Below, piece after piece: positions 37,501 through 52,500 of a stretch of DNA of 64,000 bases. The DNA comes from Saposhnikovia divaricata (Eukaryota; Streptophyta; Magnoliopsida; Apiales; Apiaceae): positions 226,812,648 through 226,876,647 of the forward strand of contig CM071598.1 of NCBI GenBank assembly GCA_036435485.1. The letters are read 5' to 3'. Numbering within the stretch: position 1 is the first letter of the stretch; the number at the start of each line of letters is the position of its first letter. The position numbers and the translations under genes were made by a program. The notes beneath the pieces are model-generated. The model was not told the DNA's origin and made no database searches. It was given only the letters and a program-made list of their open reading frames with translations.

Positions 37501-39594
37501 CAATATCCCGTGTACTAAAACCTTTGAGAATTTTCCGAAAACCGAGTTTCGATCATATCAGCTCCTATTCCGGTCCGAACTGCTTCAAATAAAATTTCGT
37601 TGAATTCCAATAACCCATAGGAACAAAATATGTAAAAATATCCACAAAATGGTCTGACTCGATTTTTAACAATATCCCGTGTACTAACCCCTTTGAGGAT
37701 TATCCAAAAACCGAGTTTTGACTATATCAGCTCCGATTCAGGTCTCAATTGTGTCAAATAAAATTTCGTTGAATTCCAATAACCCATAAGAACAAAATAT
37801 GTAAAAATATCCTTAAAATGGTCCTATTCAATTTTTAACAATATCCCGTGTACTAACCACTTTGAGGATTATCCGAAAACCGGGTTTCGATCATATCAGC
37901 TCCGATTCACGTCTGAATTGCGTCAAATAAAATTTTGTTGAATTTCAATCACCCATAGGATCAAAATATGTAAAAATATCCACAAAATTGTCCGACTCAA
38001 TTTTTAACAATATCCCGTGTACTAACCCCTTTGAGAATTTTCCGAAAACCGAGTTTCGATCATATCAGCTCCGATTCAGGTCTGAATTGCGTCAAATAAA
38101 ATTTTGTTGAATTTCAATAACCCATAGGAACAAAATATGTAAAAATATCCACAAAATGGTCCGACTCGATTTTTAACAATATCCCGTGTACTAACCCCTT
38201 TGAGAATTTTCCAAAAACCGAGTTTCGATCATATCAGCTCCGATTCAGGTCTGAATTACGTCAAATAAAATTTCATTGAATTCCAATAACCCATAGGAAC
38301 AAAATATGTAAAAATATCCACAAAATGGTTCGACCCGATTTTTAACAATATCCCGTGTACTAACACCTTTGAGAATTTTCCGAAAACCGAGTTTCGATCA
38401 TATCAGCTCCGATTCCGGTCCGAACTGCCTCAAATAAAATTTCGTTGAATTCCAATAACCCATAGGAACAAAATATGTAAAAATATCCACAAAATGGTCC
38501 GACTCGATTTTTAACAATATCCCGTGTACTAACCCCTTTGAGGATTATCCAAAAACCGAGTTTTGACTATATCAGCTCCGATTCAGGTCTGAATTGTGTC
38601 AAATAAAATTTCGTTGAATTCCAATAACCCATAAGAACAAAATATGTAAAAATATCCTTAAAATGGTCCTATTCGATTTTTAACAATATCCCGTGTACTA
38701 ACCACTTTGAGGATTATCCGAAAACCGAGTTTCGATCATATCAGCTCCGATTCAGGTCTGAATTGCGTCAAATAAAATTTTGTTGAATTTCAATAACCCA
38801 TAGGAACAAAATATGTAAAAATATCCACAAAATTGTCCGACTCAATTTTTAACAATATCCCGTGTACTAACCCCTTTGAGAATTTTCCGAAAACCGAGTT
38901 TCGATCATATCAGCTCCGATTCAGGTCTGAATTGCGTCAAATAAAATTTCATTGAATTCCAATAACCCATAGGAACAAAATATGTAAAAATATCCACAAA
39001 ATGGTTCGACCCAATTTTTAACAATATCCCGTGTACTAACACCTTTGAGAATTTTCCGAAAACCGAGTTTCGATCATATCAGCTCCGATTCCGGTCCGAA
39101 CTGCGTCAAATAAAATTTCCTTGAATTCCAATAACCCATAGGAACAAAATATGTAAAAATATCCACAAAATGGTCCGACTCGATTTTTAACAATATCCCG
39201 TGTACTAACCCCTTTGAGGATTATCCAAAAACCGAGTTTTGACTATATCAGCTCCGATTCAGGTCTGAATTGTGTCAAATAAAATTTCGTTGAATTCCAA
39301 TAACCCATAAGAACAAAATATGTAAAAATATCCTTAAAATGGTCCGATTCGATTTTTAACAATATCCCGTGTACTAACCACTTTGAGGATTATCCAAAAA
39401 CCGAGTTTTGACTATATCAGCTCCGATTCAGGTCTGAATTGTGTCAAATAAAATTTCGTTGAATTCCAATAACCCATAGGAACAAAATATTTAAAAACAT
39501 ACTTAAAATGGTCGGACTCGATTTTTAACAATATCCCGTGTACAAACCACTTTGAGGATTATCCGAAAACCGAGTTTCGATCATATCATCTCCG
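34525..39594 (+). repeat. 15-monomer tandem higher-order repeat, period 2535 bp (second, different one)
   Basis: Copies run about 34525-37059 and 37060-39594. Markers at exactly 2535 bp: CTGACTCGTTTTTTAAC (34781 and 37316), TTCACGTCTG (35371 and 37906), and AACATACTTAAA (36961 and 39496). A few private differences exist: CCCGTAGGAAC near 35080 against CCCATAGGAAC, and AACCAATAGG near 35586 against AACCCATAGG. It has the same length as the 20.4-25.5 kb repeat but a different set of variants, so it is an independent amplification. Confidence 0.88.
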
Positions 39595-40860
39595 ATTCAG
39601 GTCTGAATTGCGTCAAATAAAATTTTGTTGAATTTCAATAACCCATAGGAAGAAAATATGTAAAAATATCCACAAAATGGTCTGACTCGATTTTTAACAA
39701 TATCCCGTGTACTAACCCCTTTGAGAATTTTCCGAAAACCGAGTTTCGATCATATCAGCTCCGATTCAGGTCCGAACTGCGTCAAATAAAATTTCCTTGA
39801 ATTCCAATAACCCATAGGAACAAAATATGTAAAAATATCCACAAACTGTTCTGACTCGATTTTTAACAATATCCCGTGTACTAACCCCTTTGAGGAATAT
39901 CCAAAAACCCAGTTTTGACTATATCAGCTCCGATTCAGGTCTGAATTGCGTCAAATAAAATTTCATTGAATTCCAATAACCCAGAGGAACAAAATATGTA
40001 AAAATATCCACAAAATGGTTCAACCCGATTTTTAACAATATCCCGTGTACTAACACCTTTGAGAATTTTCCGAAAACCGAGTTTCGATCATATCAGCTCC
40101 TATTCCGGTCCGAACTGCTTCAAATAAAATTTCGTTGAATTCCAATAACCCATAGGAACAAAATATGTAAAAATATCCACAAAATGGTCTGACTCGATTT
40201 TTAACAATATCCCGTGTACTAACCCCTTTGAGGATTATCCAAAAACCGAGTTTTGACTATATCAGCTCCGATTCAGGTCTCAATTGTGTCAAATAAAATT
40301 TCGTTGAATTCCAATAACCCATAAGAACAAAATATGTAAAAATATCCTTAAAATGGTCCTATTCGATTTTTAACAATATCCCGTGTACTAACCACTTTGA
40401 GGATTATCCGAAAACCGGGTTTCGATCATATCAGCTCCGATTCAGGTCTGAATTGCGTCAAATAAAATTTTGTTGAATTTCAATAACCCATAGGAACAAA
40501 ATATGTAAAAATATCCACAAAATTGTCCGACTCAATTTTTAACAATATCCCGAGTACTAACCCCTTTGAGGAATATCCAAAAACCCAGTTTTGACTATAT
40601 CAGCTCCGATTCAGGTCTGAATTGCGTCAAATAAAATTTCGTTGAATTCCAATAACCCATAAGAACAAAATATGTAAAAATATCCTTAAAATGGTCCTAT
40701 TCGATTTTTAACAATATCCCGTGTACTAACCACTTTGAGGATTATCCGAAAACCGGGTTTCGATCATATCAGCTCCGATTCAGGTCTGAATTGCGTCAAA
40801 TAAAATTTTGTTGAATTTCAATAACCCATATGAACAAAATATGTAAAAATATCCACAAAA

Positions 40861-43400
40861 TGGTTCAACCCGATTTTTAACAATATCCCGTGTACTAACA
40901 CCTTTGAGAATTTTCCGAAAACCGAGTTTCGATCATATCAGCTCCGATTCCGGTCCGAACTGCCTCGAATAAAATTTCGTTGAATTCCAAAAACCCATAG
41001 GAACAAAATATGTAAAAATATCCACAAAATGGTCCGACTCGATTTTTAACAATATCCCGTGTACTAACCCCTTTGAGGATTATCCAAAAACCGAGTTTTG
41101 ACTATATCAGCTCCGATTCAGGTCTGAATTGTGTCAAATAAAATTTCGTTGAATTCCAATAACCCATAAGAACAAAATATGTAAAAATATCCTTAAAATG
41201 GTCCTATTCGATTTTTAACAATATCCCGTGTACTAACCACTTTGAGGATTATCCGAAAACCGGGTTTCGATCATATCAGCTCCGATTCAGGTCTGAATTG
41301 CGTCAAATAAAATTTTGTTGAATTTCAATAACCCATAGGAACAAAATATGTAAAAATATCCATAAAATGGTCCGACTCGATTTTTAACAATATCCCGTGT
41401 ACTAACCCCTTTGAGGATTATCCAAAAACCGAGTTTTGACTATATCAGCTTTGATTGAGGTCTGAATTGTGTCAAATAAAATTTCGTTGAATTCCAATAA
41501 CCCATAATAACAAAATATGTAAAAATATCCTTAAAATGGTCCGATTCGATTTTTAACAATATCCCGTGTACTAACCACTTTGAGGATTATCCGAAAACCG
41601 AGTTTCGATCATATCAGCTCCGATTCAGGTCTGAATTGCGTCAAATAAAATTTTGTTGAATTTCAATAACCCATATGAACAAAATATGTAAAAATATCCA
41701 CAAAATGGTCCGACTCGATTTCTAACAATATCCCGTGTACTAACCCCTTTGAGAATTTTCCGAAAACCGAGTTTTGATCATATCAGCTCCGATTCAGGTC
41801 TGAATTGCGTCAAATAAAATTTTATTGAATTCCAATAACCCATAGGAACAAAATATGTAAAAATATCCATAAAATGGTTCGACCCGATTTTTAACAATAT
41901 CCCGTGTACTAACACCTTTGAGAATTTTCCGAAAACCGAGTTTCGATCATATCAGCTCCGATTCCGGTCCGAACTTCGTCAAATAAAATTTCGTTGAATT
42001 CCAATAACCCATAGGAACAAAATATGTAAAAATATCCACAAAATGTTCCGACTCGATTTTTAACAGTATCCCGTGTACTAACCACTTTGAGAATTTTCCG
42101 AAAACCGAGTTTCGATCATATCAGCTCCGATTCAGGTCTGAATTGTGTCAAATAAAATTTCGTTGATTTCAAATAACCCATAGGAACAAAATATTTAAAA
42201 ATATCCTTAAAATGGTCGGACTCGATTTTTAACAATATCCCGTGTACAAACCACTTTGAGGATTATCCGAAAACCGAGTTTCGATCATATCAGCTCCGAT
42301 TCAGGTCTGAATTGCGTCAAATAAAATTTTATTGAATTTCAATAACCCATAGGAACAAAATATGTAAAAATATCCACAAAATGGTCCGACTCGATTTTTA
42401 ACAATATCCCGTGTACTAACACCTTTGAGAATTTTCCGAAAACCGAGTTTCGATCATATCAGCTCCGATTCCGGTCCGAACTGCCTCGAATAAAATTTCG
42501 TTGAATTCCAAAAACCCATAGGAACAAAATATGTAAAAATATCCACAAAATGGTCCGACTCGATTTTTAACAATATCCCGTGTACTAACCCCTTTGAGGA
42601 TTATCCAAAAACCGAGTTTTGACTATATCAGCTCCGATTCAGGTCTGAATTGTGTCAAATAAAATTTCGTTGAATTCCAATAACCCATAAGAACAAAATA
42701 TGTAAAAATATCCTTTAAATGGTCCTATTCGATTTTTAACAATATCCCGTGTACTAACCACTTTGAGGATTATCCGAAAACCGGGTTTCGATCATATCAG
42801 CTCCGATTCAGGTCTGAATTGCGTCAAATAAAATTTTGTTGAATTTCAATAACCCATAGGAACAAAATATGTAAAAATATCCATAAAATGGTCCGACTCG
42901 ATTTTTAACAATATCCCGTGTACTAACCCCTTTGAGGATTATCCAAAAACCGAGTTTTGACTATATCAGCTTTGATTCAGGTCTGAATTGTGTCAAATAA
43001 AATTTCGTTGAATTCCAATAACCCATAATAACATAATATGTAAAAATATCCTTAAAATGGTCCGATTCGATTTTTAACAATATCCCGTGTACTAACCACT
43101 TTGAGGATTATCCGAAAACCGAGTTTCGATCATATCAGCTCCGATTCAGGTCTGAATTGCGTCAAATAAAATTTTGTTGAATTTCAATAACCCATATGAA
43201 CAAAATATGTAAAAATATCCACAAAATGGTCCGACTCGATTTTTAACAATATCCCGTGTACTAACCCCTTTGAGAATTTTCCGAAAACCGAGTTTTGATC
43301 ATATCAGCTCCGATTCAGGTCTGAATTGCGTCAAATAAAATTTTATTGAATTCCAATAACCCATAAGAACAAAATATGTAAAAATATCCACAAAATGGTC
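40861..43400 (+). repeat. Nine-monomer repeat, period 1521 bp
   Basis: TGCCTCGAATAAAA occurs at 40961 and 42482, and ATCAGCTTTGATT at about 41446 and 42967, both 1521 bp apart (9 x 169). The co-linear stretch runs from about 40861-41880 to about 42382-43400. Small differences are present, such as GATTGAGG against GATTCAGG, GATTTCTAAC against GATTTTTAAC, and CTTTAAATGG in the second copy. Confidence 0.8.
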
Positions 43401-46400
43401 CGACTCAATTTTTAACAATATCCCGTGTACTAACCACTTTGAGAATTTTCCGAAAACCGAGTTTCGATCATATCAGCTCCGATTCAGGTCTGAATTGCGT
43501 CAAATAAAATTTTGTTGAATTTCAATAACCATAGGAACAAAATATGTAAAAATATCCACAAAATGGTCCGACTCGATTTTTAACAATATCCCGTGTACTA
43601 ACCACTTTGAGAATTTTCCGAAAACCGAGTTTCGATCATATGAGCTCCGATTCAGGTCTGAATTGCGTCAAATAAAATTTTGTTGAATTTCAATAACCAT
43701 AGGAACAAAATATGTAAAAATATCCACAAAATGGTTCGACCCGATTTTTAACAATATCCCGTGTACTAACCCCTTTGAGAATTTTCCGAAAACCGAGTTT
43801 CGATCATATCAGCTCCGATTCTGGTCTGAATTGCGTCAAATAAAATTTCATTGAATTCCAATAACCCATAGGAACAAAATATGTAAAAATATCCACAAAA
43901 TGGTTCGACCCGATTTTTAACAATATCCCGTGTACTAACACCTTTGAGAATTTTCCGAATACCGAGTTTCGATCATATCAGCTCCGATTCCGGTCCGAAC
44001 TTCGTCAAATAAAATTTCGTTGAATTCCAATAACCCATAGGAACAAAATATGTAAAAATATCCACAAAATGGTCCGACTCAATTTTTAACAGTACCCCGT
44101 GTACTAACCCCTTTGAGGATTATCCAAAAACCGAGTTTTGACTATATCAGCTTTGATTCAGGTCTGAATTGTGTCAAATAAAATTTCGTTGAATTCCAAT
44201 AACCCATAATAACAAAATATGTAAAAATATCCTTAAAATGGTCCGATTCGATTTTTAACAATATCCCGTGTACTAACCACTTTGAGGATTATCCGAAAAC
44301 CGAGTTTCGATCATATCAGCTCCGATTCAGGTCTGAATTGCGTCAAATAAAATTTTGTTGAATTTCAATAACCCATATGAACAAAATATGTAAAAATATC
44401 CACAAAATGGTCCGACTCGATTTTTAACAATATCCCGTGTACTAACCCCTTTGAGAATTTTCCGAAAACCGAGTTTCGATCATATCAGCTCCGATTCAGG
44501 TCTGAATTGCGTCAAATAAAATTTCATTGAATTCCAATAACCCATAGGAACAAAATATGTAAAAATATCCATAAAATGGTTCGACTCGATTTTTAACAAT
44601 ATCCCGTGTACTAACACCTTTGAGAATTTTCCGAAAACCGAGTTTCGAACATATCAGCTCCGACTCCGGTCCGAACTTCGTCAAATAAAATTTCGTTGAA
44701 TTCCAATAACCCATAGGAACAAAATATGTAAAAATATCCACAAAATGTTCCGACTCGATTTTTAACAGTATCCCGTGTACTAACCACTTTGAGAATTTTC
44801 CGAAAACCGAGTTTCGATCATATCAGCTCCGATTCAGGTCTGAATTGTGTCAAATAAAATTTTGTTGATTTCAAATAACCCATAGGAACAAAATATTTAA
44901 AAATATCCTTAAAATGGTCGGACTCGATTTTTAACAATATCCCGTGTACAAACCACTTTGAGGATTATCCGAAAACCGAGTTTCGATCATATCAGCTCCG
45001 ATTCAGGTCTGAATTGCGTCAAATAAAATTTTATTGAATTTCAATAACCCATAGGAACAAAATATGTAAAAATATCCACAAAATGGTCTGACTCGATTTT
45101 TAACAATATCCCGTGTACTAACACCTTTGAGAATTTTCCGAAAACAGAGTTTCGATCATATCAGCTCCGATTCCGGTCCGAACTGCCTCGAATAAAATTT
45201 CGTTGAATTCCAAAAACCCATAGGAACAAAATATGTAAAAATATCCACAAAATGGTCCGACTCGATTTTTAACAATATCCCGTGTACTAACCCCTTTGAG
45301 GATTATCCAAAAACCGAGTTTTGACTATATCAGCTCCGATTCAGGTCTGAATTGTGTCAAATAAAATTTCGTTGAATTCCAATAACCCATAAGAACAAAA
45401 TATGTAAAAATATCCTTTAAATGGTCCTATTCGATTTTTAACAATATCCCGTGTACTAACCACTTTGAGGATTATCCGAAAACCGGGTTTCGATCATATC
45501 AGCTCCGATTCAGGTCTGAATTGCGTCAAATAAAATTTTGTTGAATTTCAATAACCCATAGGAACAAAATATGTAAAAATATCCATAAAATGGTCCGACT
45601 CGATTTTTAACAATATCCCGTGTACTAACCCCTTTGAGGATTATCCAAAAACCGAGTTTTGACTATATCAGCTTTGATTCAGGTCTGAATTGTGTCAAAT
45701 AAAATTTCGTTGAATTCCAATAACCCATAATAACAAAATATGTAAAAATATCCTTAAAATGGTCCGATTCGATTTTTAACAATATCCCGTGTACTAACCA
45801 CTTTGAGGATTATCCGAAAACCGAGTTTCGATCATATCAGCTCCGATTCAGGTCTGAATTGCGTCAAATAAAATTTTGTTGAATTTCAATAACCCATATG
45901 AACAAAATATGTAAAAATATCCACAAAATGGTCCGACTCGATTTTTAACAATATCCCGTGTACTAACCCCTTTGAGAATTTTCCGAAAACCGAGTTTTGA
46001 TCATATCAGCTCCGATTCAGGTCTGAATTGCGTCAAATAAAATTTTATTGAATTCCAATAACCCATAAGAACAAAATATGTAAAAATATCCACAAAATGG
46101 TCCGACTCAATTTTTAACAATATCCCGTGTACTAACCACTTTGAGAATTTTCCGAAAACCGAGTTTCGATCATATCAGCTCCGATTCAGGTCTGAATTGC
46201 GTCAAATAAAATTTTGTTGAATTTCAATAACCATAGGAACAAAATATGTAAAAATATCCACAAAATGGTCCGACTCGATTTTTAACAATATCCCGTGTAC
46301 TAACCACTTTGAGAATTTTCCGAAAACCGAGTTTCGATCATATGAGCTCCGATTCAGGTCTGAATTGCGTCAAATAAAATTTTGTTGAATTTCAATAACC

Positions 46401-47755
46401 ATAGGAACAAAATATGTAAAAATATCCACAAAATGGTTCGACCCGATTTTTAACAATATCCCGTGTACTAACCCCTTTGAGAATTTTCCGAAAACCGAGT
46501 TTCGATCATATCAGCTCCGATTCTGGTCTGAATTGCGTCAAATAAAATTTCATTGAATTCCAATAACCCATAGGAACAAAATATGTAAAAATATCCACAA
46601 AATGGTTCGACCCGATTTTTAACAATATCCCGTGTACTAACACCTTTGAGAATTTTCCGAATACCGAGTTTCGATCATATCAGCTCCGATTCCGGTCCGA
46701 ACTTCGTCAAATAAAATTTCGTTGAATTCCAATAACCCATAGGAACAAAATATGTAAAAATATCCACAAAATGGTCCGACTCAATTTTTAACAGTACCCC
46801 GTGTACTAACCCCTTTGAGGATTATCCAAAAACCGAGTTTTGACTATATCAGCTTTGATTCAGGTCTGAATTGTGTCAAATAAAATTTCGTTGAATTCCA
46901 ATAACCCATAATAACAAAATATGTAAAAATATCCTTAAAATGGTCCGATTCGATTTTTAACAATATCCCGTGTACTAACCACTTTGAGGATTATCCGAAA
47001 ACCGAGTTTCGATCATATCAGCTCCGATTCAGGTCTGAATTGCGTCAAATAAAATTTTGTTGAATTTCAATAACCCATATGAACAAAATATGTAAAAATA
47101 TCCACAAAATGGTCCGACTCGATTTTTAACAATATCCCGTGTACTAACCCCTTTGAGAATTTTCCGAAAACCGAGTTTCGATCATATCAGCTCCGATTCA
47201 GGTCTGAATTGCGTCAAATAAAATTTCATTGAATTCCAATAACCCATAGGAACAAAATATGTAAAAATATCCATAAAATGGTTCGACTCGATTTTTAACA
47301 ATATCCCGTGTACTAACACCTTTGAGAATTTTCCGAAAACCGAGTTTCGAACATATCAGCTCCGACTCCGGTCCGAACTTCGTCAAATAAAATTTCGTTG
47401 AATTCCAATAACCCATAGGAACAAAATATGTAAAAATATCCACAAAATGTTCCGACTCGATTTTTAACAGTATCCCGTGTACTAACCACTTTGAGAATTT
47501 TCCGAAAACCGAGTTTCGATCATATCAGCTCCGATTCAGGTCTGAATTGTGTCAAATAAAATTTTGTTGATTTCAAATAACCCATAGGAACAAAATATTT
47601 AAAAATATCCTTAAAATGGTCGGACTCGATTTTTAACAATATCCCGTGTACAAACCACTTTGAGGATTATCCGAAAACCGAGTTTCGATCATATCAGCTC
47701 CGATTCAGGTCTGAATTGCGTCAAATAAAATTTTATTGAATTTCAATAACCCATA
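42043..47755 (+). repeat. 16-monomer tandem higher-order repeat, period 2702 bp
   Basis: Two full copies and a start of a third: 42043-44744, 44745-47446, and 47447 to about 47755. The marker ATGTTCCGACTCG is at 42043, 44745 and 47447. TGCCTCGAATAAAA is at 42482 and 45184, GTACCCCGTG at about 44093 and 46795, and CTCCGACTCCGG at about 44658 and 47360. The period is 16 x 169 less 2; the missing bases are in monomers reading AATAACCATAGG. The third copy breaks off where the text changes to CCCATAAGAAC followed by GACTCAATTTTT. Confidence 0.9.
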
Positions 47756-49529
47756 AGAACAAAATATGTAAAAATATCCACAAAATGGTCCGACTCAATT
47801 TTTAACAATATCCCGTGTACTAACCACTTTGAGAATTTTCCGAAAACCAAGTTTCGATCATATCAGCTCCGATTCAGGTCTGAATTGCGTCAAATAAAAT
47901 TTTGTTGAATTTCAATAACCATAGGAACAAAATATGTAAAAATATCCACAAAATGGTGCAACCCGATTTTTAACAATATCCCGTGTACTAACCCCTTTGA
48001 GAATTTTCCGAAAACCGAGTTTCGATCATATCAGCTCCGATTCTGGTCTGAATTGCGTCAAATAAAATTTCATTGAATTCCAATAACCCATATGAACAAA
48101 ATATGTAAAAATATCCACAAAATGGTTCGACCCGATTTTTAACAATATCCCGTGTACTAACACCTTTGAGAATTTTCCGAAAACCGAGTTTCGATCATAT
48201 CAGCTCCGATTCCGGTCCGAACTTCGTCAAATAAAATTTCCTTGAATTCCAATAACCCATAGGAACAAAATATGTAAAAATATCCACAAAATGGTCCGAC
48301 TCGATTTTTAACAGTACCCCGTGTACTAACCCCTTTGAGGAATATCCAAAAACCGAGTTTTGACTATATCAGCTCCGATTCAGGTCTGAATTGTGTCAAA
48401 TAAAATTTAATTGATTTCCAATAACCCATAGGAACAAAATATTTAAAAATATCCTTAAAATGGTCGGACTCGATTTTTAACAATATCCCGTGTACAAACC
48501 ACTTTGAGGATTATCCGAAAACCGAGTTTCGATCATATCAGCTCCGATTCAGGTCTGAATTGCGTCAAATAAAATTTTGTTGAATTTCAATAACCCATAG
48601 GAACAAAATATGTAAAAATATCCACAAAATGGTCCGACTCGATTTTTAACAATATCCCGTGTACTAACCACTTTGAGAATTTTCCGAAAACCGAGTTTCG
48701 ATCATATCTGCTCCTATTCCGGTCCGAACTGCGTCAAAATAAAATTTCGTTGAATTCCAATAACCCATAGGAACAAAATATGTAAAAATATCCACAAAAT
48801 GGACCGACGCGATTTTTAACAATATCTCGTGTACTAACCCCTTTGAGGATTATCCAAAAACCGAGTTTTGACTATATCAGCTCCGATTCAGGTCTGAATT
48901 GTGTCAAATAAAATTTCGTTGATTTCCAATAACCCATAATAACAAAATATTTAAAAATATCCTTAAAATGGTCGGACTCGATTTTTAACAATATCCCGTG
49001 TACAAACCACTTTGAGGATTATCCGAAAACCGAGTTTCGATCATATCAGCTCCGATTCAGGTCTGAATTGCGTCAAATAAAATTTTGTTGAATTTCAATA
49101 ACCCATAGGAACAAAATATGTAAAAATATCCACAAAATGGTCCGACTCGATTTTTAACAATATCCCGTGTACTAACCCCTTTGAGAATTTTCCGAAAACC
49201 GAGTTTCGATCATATCAGCTCCGATTCAGGTGTGAATTGCGTCAAATAAAATTTCATTGAATTCCAATAACCCATAGGAACAAAATATGTAAAAATATCC
49301 ACAAAATGGTTCGACCCGATTTTTAACAATATCCCGTGTACTAAAACCTTTGAGTATTTTCCGAAAACCGAGTTTCGATCATATCAGCTCCGATTCCGGT
49401 CCGAACTTCGTCAAATAAAATTTCGTTGAATTCCAATAACCCATAGGAACAAAATATGTAAAAATATCCACAAAATGGTCCGACTCGATTTTTAACAGTA
49501 TCCCGTGTACTAACCCCTTTGAGGAATAT

Positions 49530-52500
49530 CCAAAAACCGAGTTTTGACTATATCAGCTCCGATTCAGGTCTGAATTGTGTCAAATAAAATTTCGTTGATT
49601 TCCAATAACCCATAGGAACAAAATATTTAAAAATATCCTTAAAATGGTCGGACTCGATTTTTAACAATATCCCGTGTACAAACCACTTTGAGGATTATCC
49701 GAAAACCGAGTTTCGATCATATCAGCTCCGATTCAGGTCTGAATTGCGTCAAATAAAATTTTGTTGAATTTCAATAACCCATAGGAACAAAATATGTAAA
49801 AATATCCACAAAATGGTCCGACTCGATTTTTAACAATATCCCGTGTACTAACCACTTTGAGAATTTTCCGAAAACCGAGTTTCGATCATATCAGCTCTGA
49901 TTCAGGTCTTAATTGCGTCAAATAAAATTTTGTTGAATTTCAATAACCATAGGAACAAAATATGTAAAAATATCCACAAAATGGTTCGACCCGATTTTTA
50001 ACAATATCCCGTGTACAAACCACTTTGAGGAATATCCAAAAACCGAGTTTTGACTATATCAGCTCCGATTCAGGTCTGAATTGTGTCAAATAAAATTTCG
50101 TTGATTTCCAATAACCCATAGGAACAAAATATTTAAAAATATCCTTAAAATGGTCGGACTCGATTTTTAACAATATCCCGTGTACAAACCACTTTGAGGA
50201 TTATCCGAAAACCGAGTTTCGATCATATCAGCTCCGATTCAGGTCTGAATTGCGTCAAATAAAATTTTGTTGAATTTCAATAACCCATAGGAACAAAATA
50301 TGTAAAAATATCCACAAAATGGTCCGACTCGATTTTTAACAATATCCCGTGTACTAACCACTTTGAGAATTTTCCGAAAACCGAGTTTCGATCATATCAG
50401 CTCCGATTCAGGTCTGAATTGCGTCAAATAAAATTTTGTTGAATTTCAATAACCATAGGAACAAAATATGTAAAAATATCCACAAAATGGTTCGGCCCAA
50501 TTTTTAACAATATCCCGTGTACAAACCACTTTGAGGATTATCCGAAAACCGAGTTTCGATCATATCAGCTCCGATTCAGGTCTGAATTGCGTCAAATAAA
50601 ATTTTGTTGAATTTCAATAACCCATAGGAACAAAATATGTAAAAATATCCACAAAATGTTCCGACTCGATTTTTAACAGTATCCCGTGTACTAACCACTT
50701 TGAGAATTTTCCGAAAATCGAGTTTCGATCATATCAGCTCCGATTCAGGTCTGAATTGTGTCAAATAAAATTTCGTTGATTTCAAATAACCCATAGGAAC
50801 AAAATATTTAAAAATGTCCTTAAAATGGTCGGACTCGATTTTTAACAATATCCCGTGTACAAACCACTTTGAGGATTATCCGAAAACCGAGTTTCGATCA
50901 TATCAGCTCCGATTCAGGTCTGAATTGCGTCAAATAAAATTTTATTGAATTTCAATAACCCATAGGAACAAAATATGTAAAAATATCCACAAAATGGTCC
51001 GACTCGATTTTTAACAATATCCCGTGTACTAACCACTTTGAGAATTTTCCGAAAACCGAGTTTCGATCATATCAGCTCCGATTCAGGTCTGAATTGCGTC
51101 AAATAAAATTTTGTTGAATTTCAATAACCATAGGAACAAAATATGTAAAAATATCCACAAAATGGTTCGACCCGATTTTTAACAATATCCCGTGTACTAA
51201 CACCTTTGAGAATTTTCCGAAAACCGAGTTTCGATCATATCAGCTCCGATTCCGGTCCGAACTGCGTCAAATAAAATTTCGTTGAATTCCAATAACCCAT
51301 AGGAACAAAATATGTAAAAATATCCACAAAATGGTCCGACTCGATTTTTAACAATATCCCGTGTACTAACCCCTTTGAGGATTATCCAAAAACCGAGTTT
51401 TGACTATATCAGCTCCGATTCAGGTCTGAATTGTGTCAAATAAAATTTCGTTGAATTCCAATAACCCATAGGAACAAAATATGTAAAAATATCCTTAAAA
51501 TGGTCCTATTCGATTTTTAACAATATCCCGTGTACTAACCACTTTGAGGATTATCCGAAAACCGGGTTTCGATCATATCAGCTCCGATTCAGGTCTGAAT
51601 TGCGTCAAATAAAATTTTGTTGAAGTTCAATAACCCATAGGAACAAAATATGTAAAAATATCCACAAAATTGTCCGACTCAATTTTTAACAATATCCCGT
51701 GTACTAACCCCTTTGAGAATTTTCCGAAAAACGAGTTTCGATCATATCAGCTCCGATTCAGGTCTGAATTGGGTCAAATAAAATTTTGTCGAATTTCAAT
51801 AACCCATAGGAACAAAATATGTAAAAATATCCACAAAATGGTCCGACTCGATTTTTAACAATATCCCGTGTACTAACCCCTTTGAGAATTTTCCGAAAAT
51901 CGAGTTTCGATCATATCAGCTCCGATTCAGGTCTGAATTACGTCAAATAAAATTTCATTGAATTCCAATAACCCATAGGAACAAAATATGTAAAAATATC
52001 CACAAAATGGTTCGACCCGATTTTTAACAATATCCCGTGTACTAACACCTTTGACAATTTTCCGAAAACCGAGTTTCGATCATATCAGCTCCGATTCCGG
52101 TCCGAACTGCGTCAAATAAAATTTCGTTGAATTCCAATAACCCATAGGAACAAAATATGTAAAAATATCCACAAAATGGTCCGACTCGATTTTTAACAAT
52201 ATCCCGTGTACTAACCCCTTTGAGGATTATCCAAAAACCGAGTTTTGACTATATCAGCTCCGATTCAGGTCTGAATTGTGTCAAATAAAATTTCGTTGAA
52301 TTCCAATAACCCATAAGAACAAAATATGTAAAAATATCCTTAAAATGGTCCTATTCGATTTTTAACAATATCCCGTGTACTAACCACTTTGAGGATTATC
52401 CGAAAACCGAGTTTCGATCATATCAGCTCCGATTCAGGTCTGAATTGCGTCAAATAAAATTTTGTTGAATTTCAATAACCCATAGGAACAAAATATGTAA

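Noticed and set aside
44496..44741. 81-codon minus-strand frame, identical to one at 47198-47443
   Set aside because: It is translated satellite. The identity of the two comes from the 2702-bp duplication, not from selection, and the 169-bp period shifts frame every monomer.
51670..51858. 62-codon plus-strand frame, identical to one at 59272-59460
   Set aside because: It is satellite sequence copied by the 7602-bp duplication; no coding signal.
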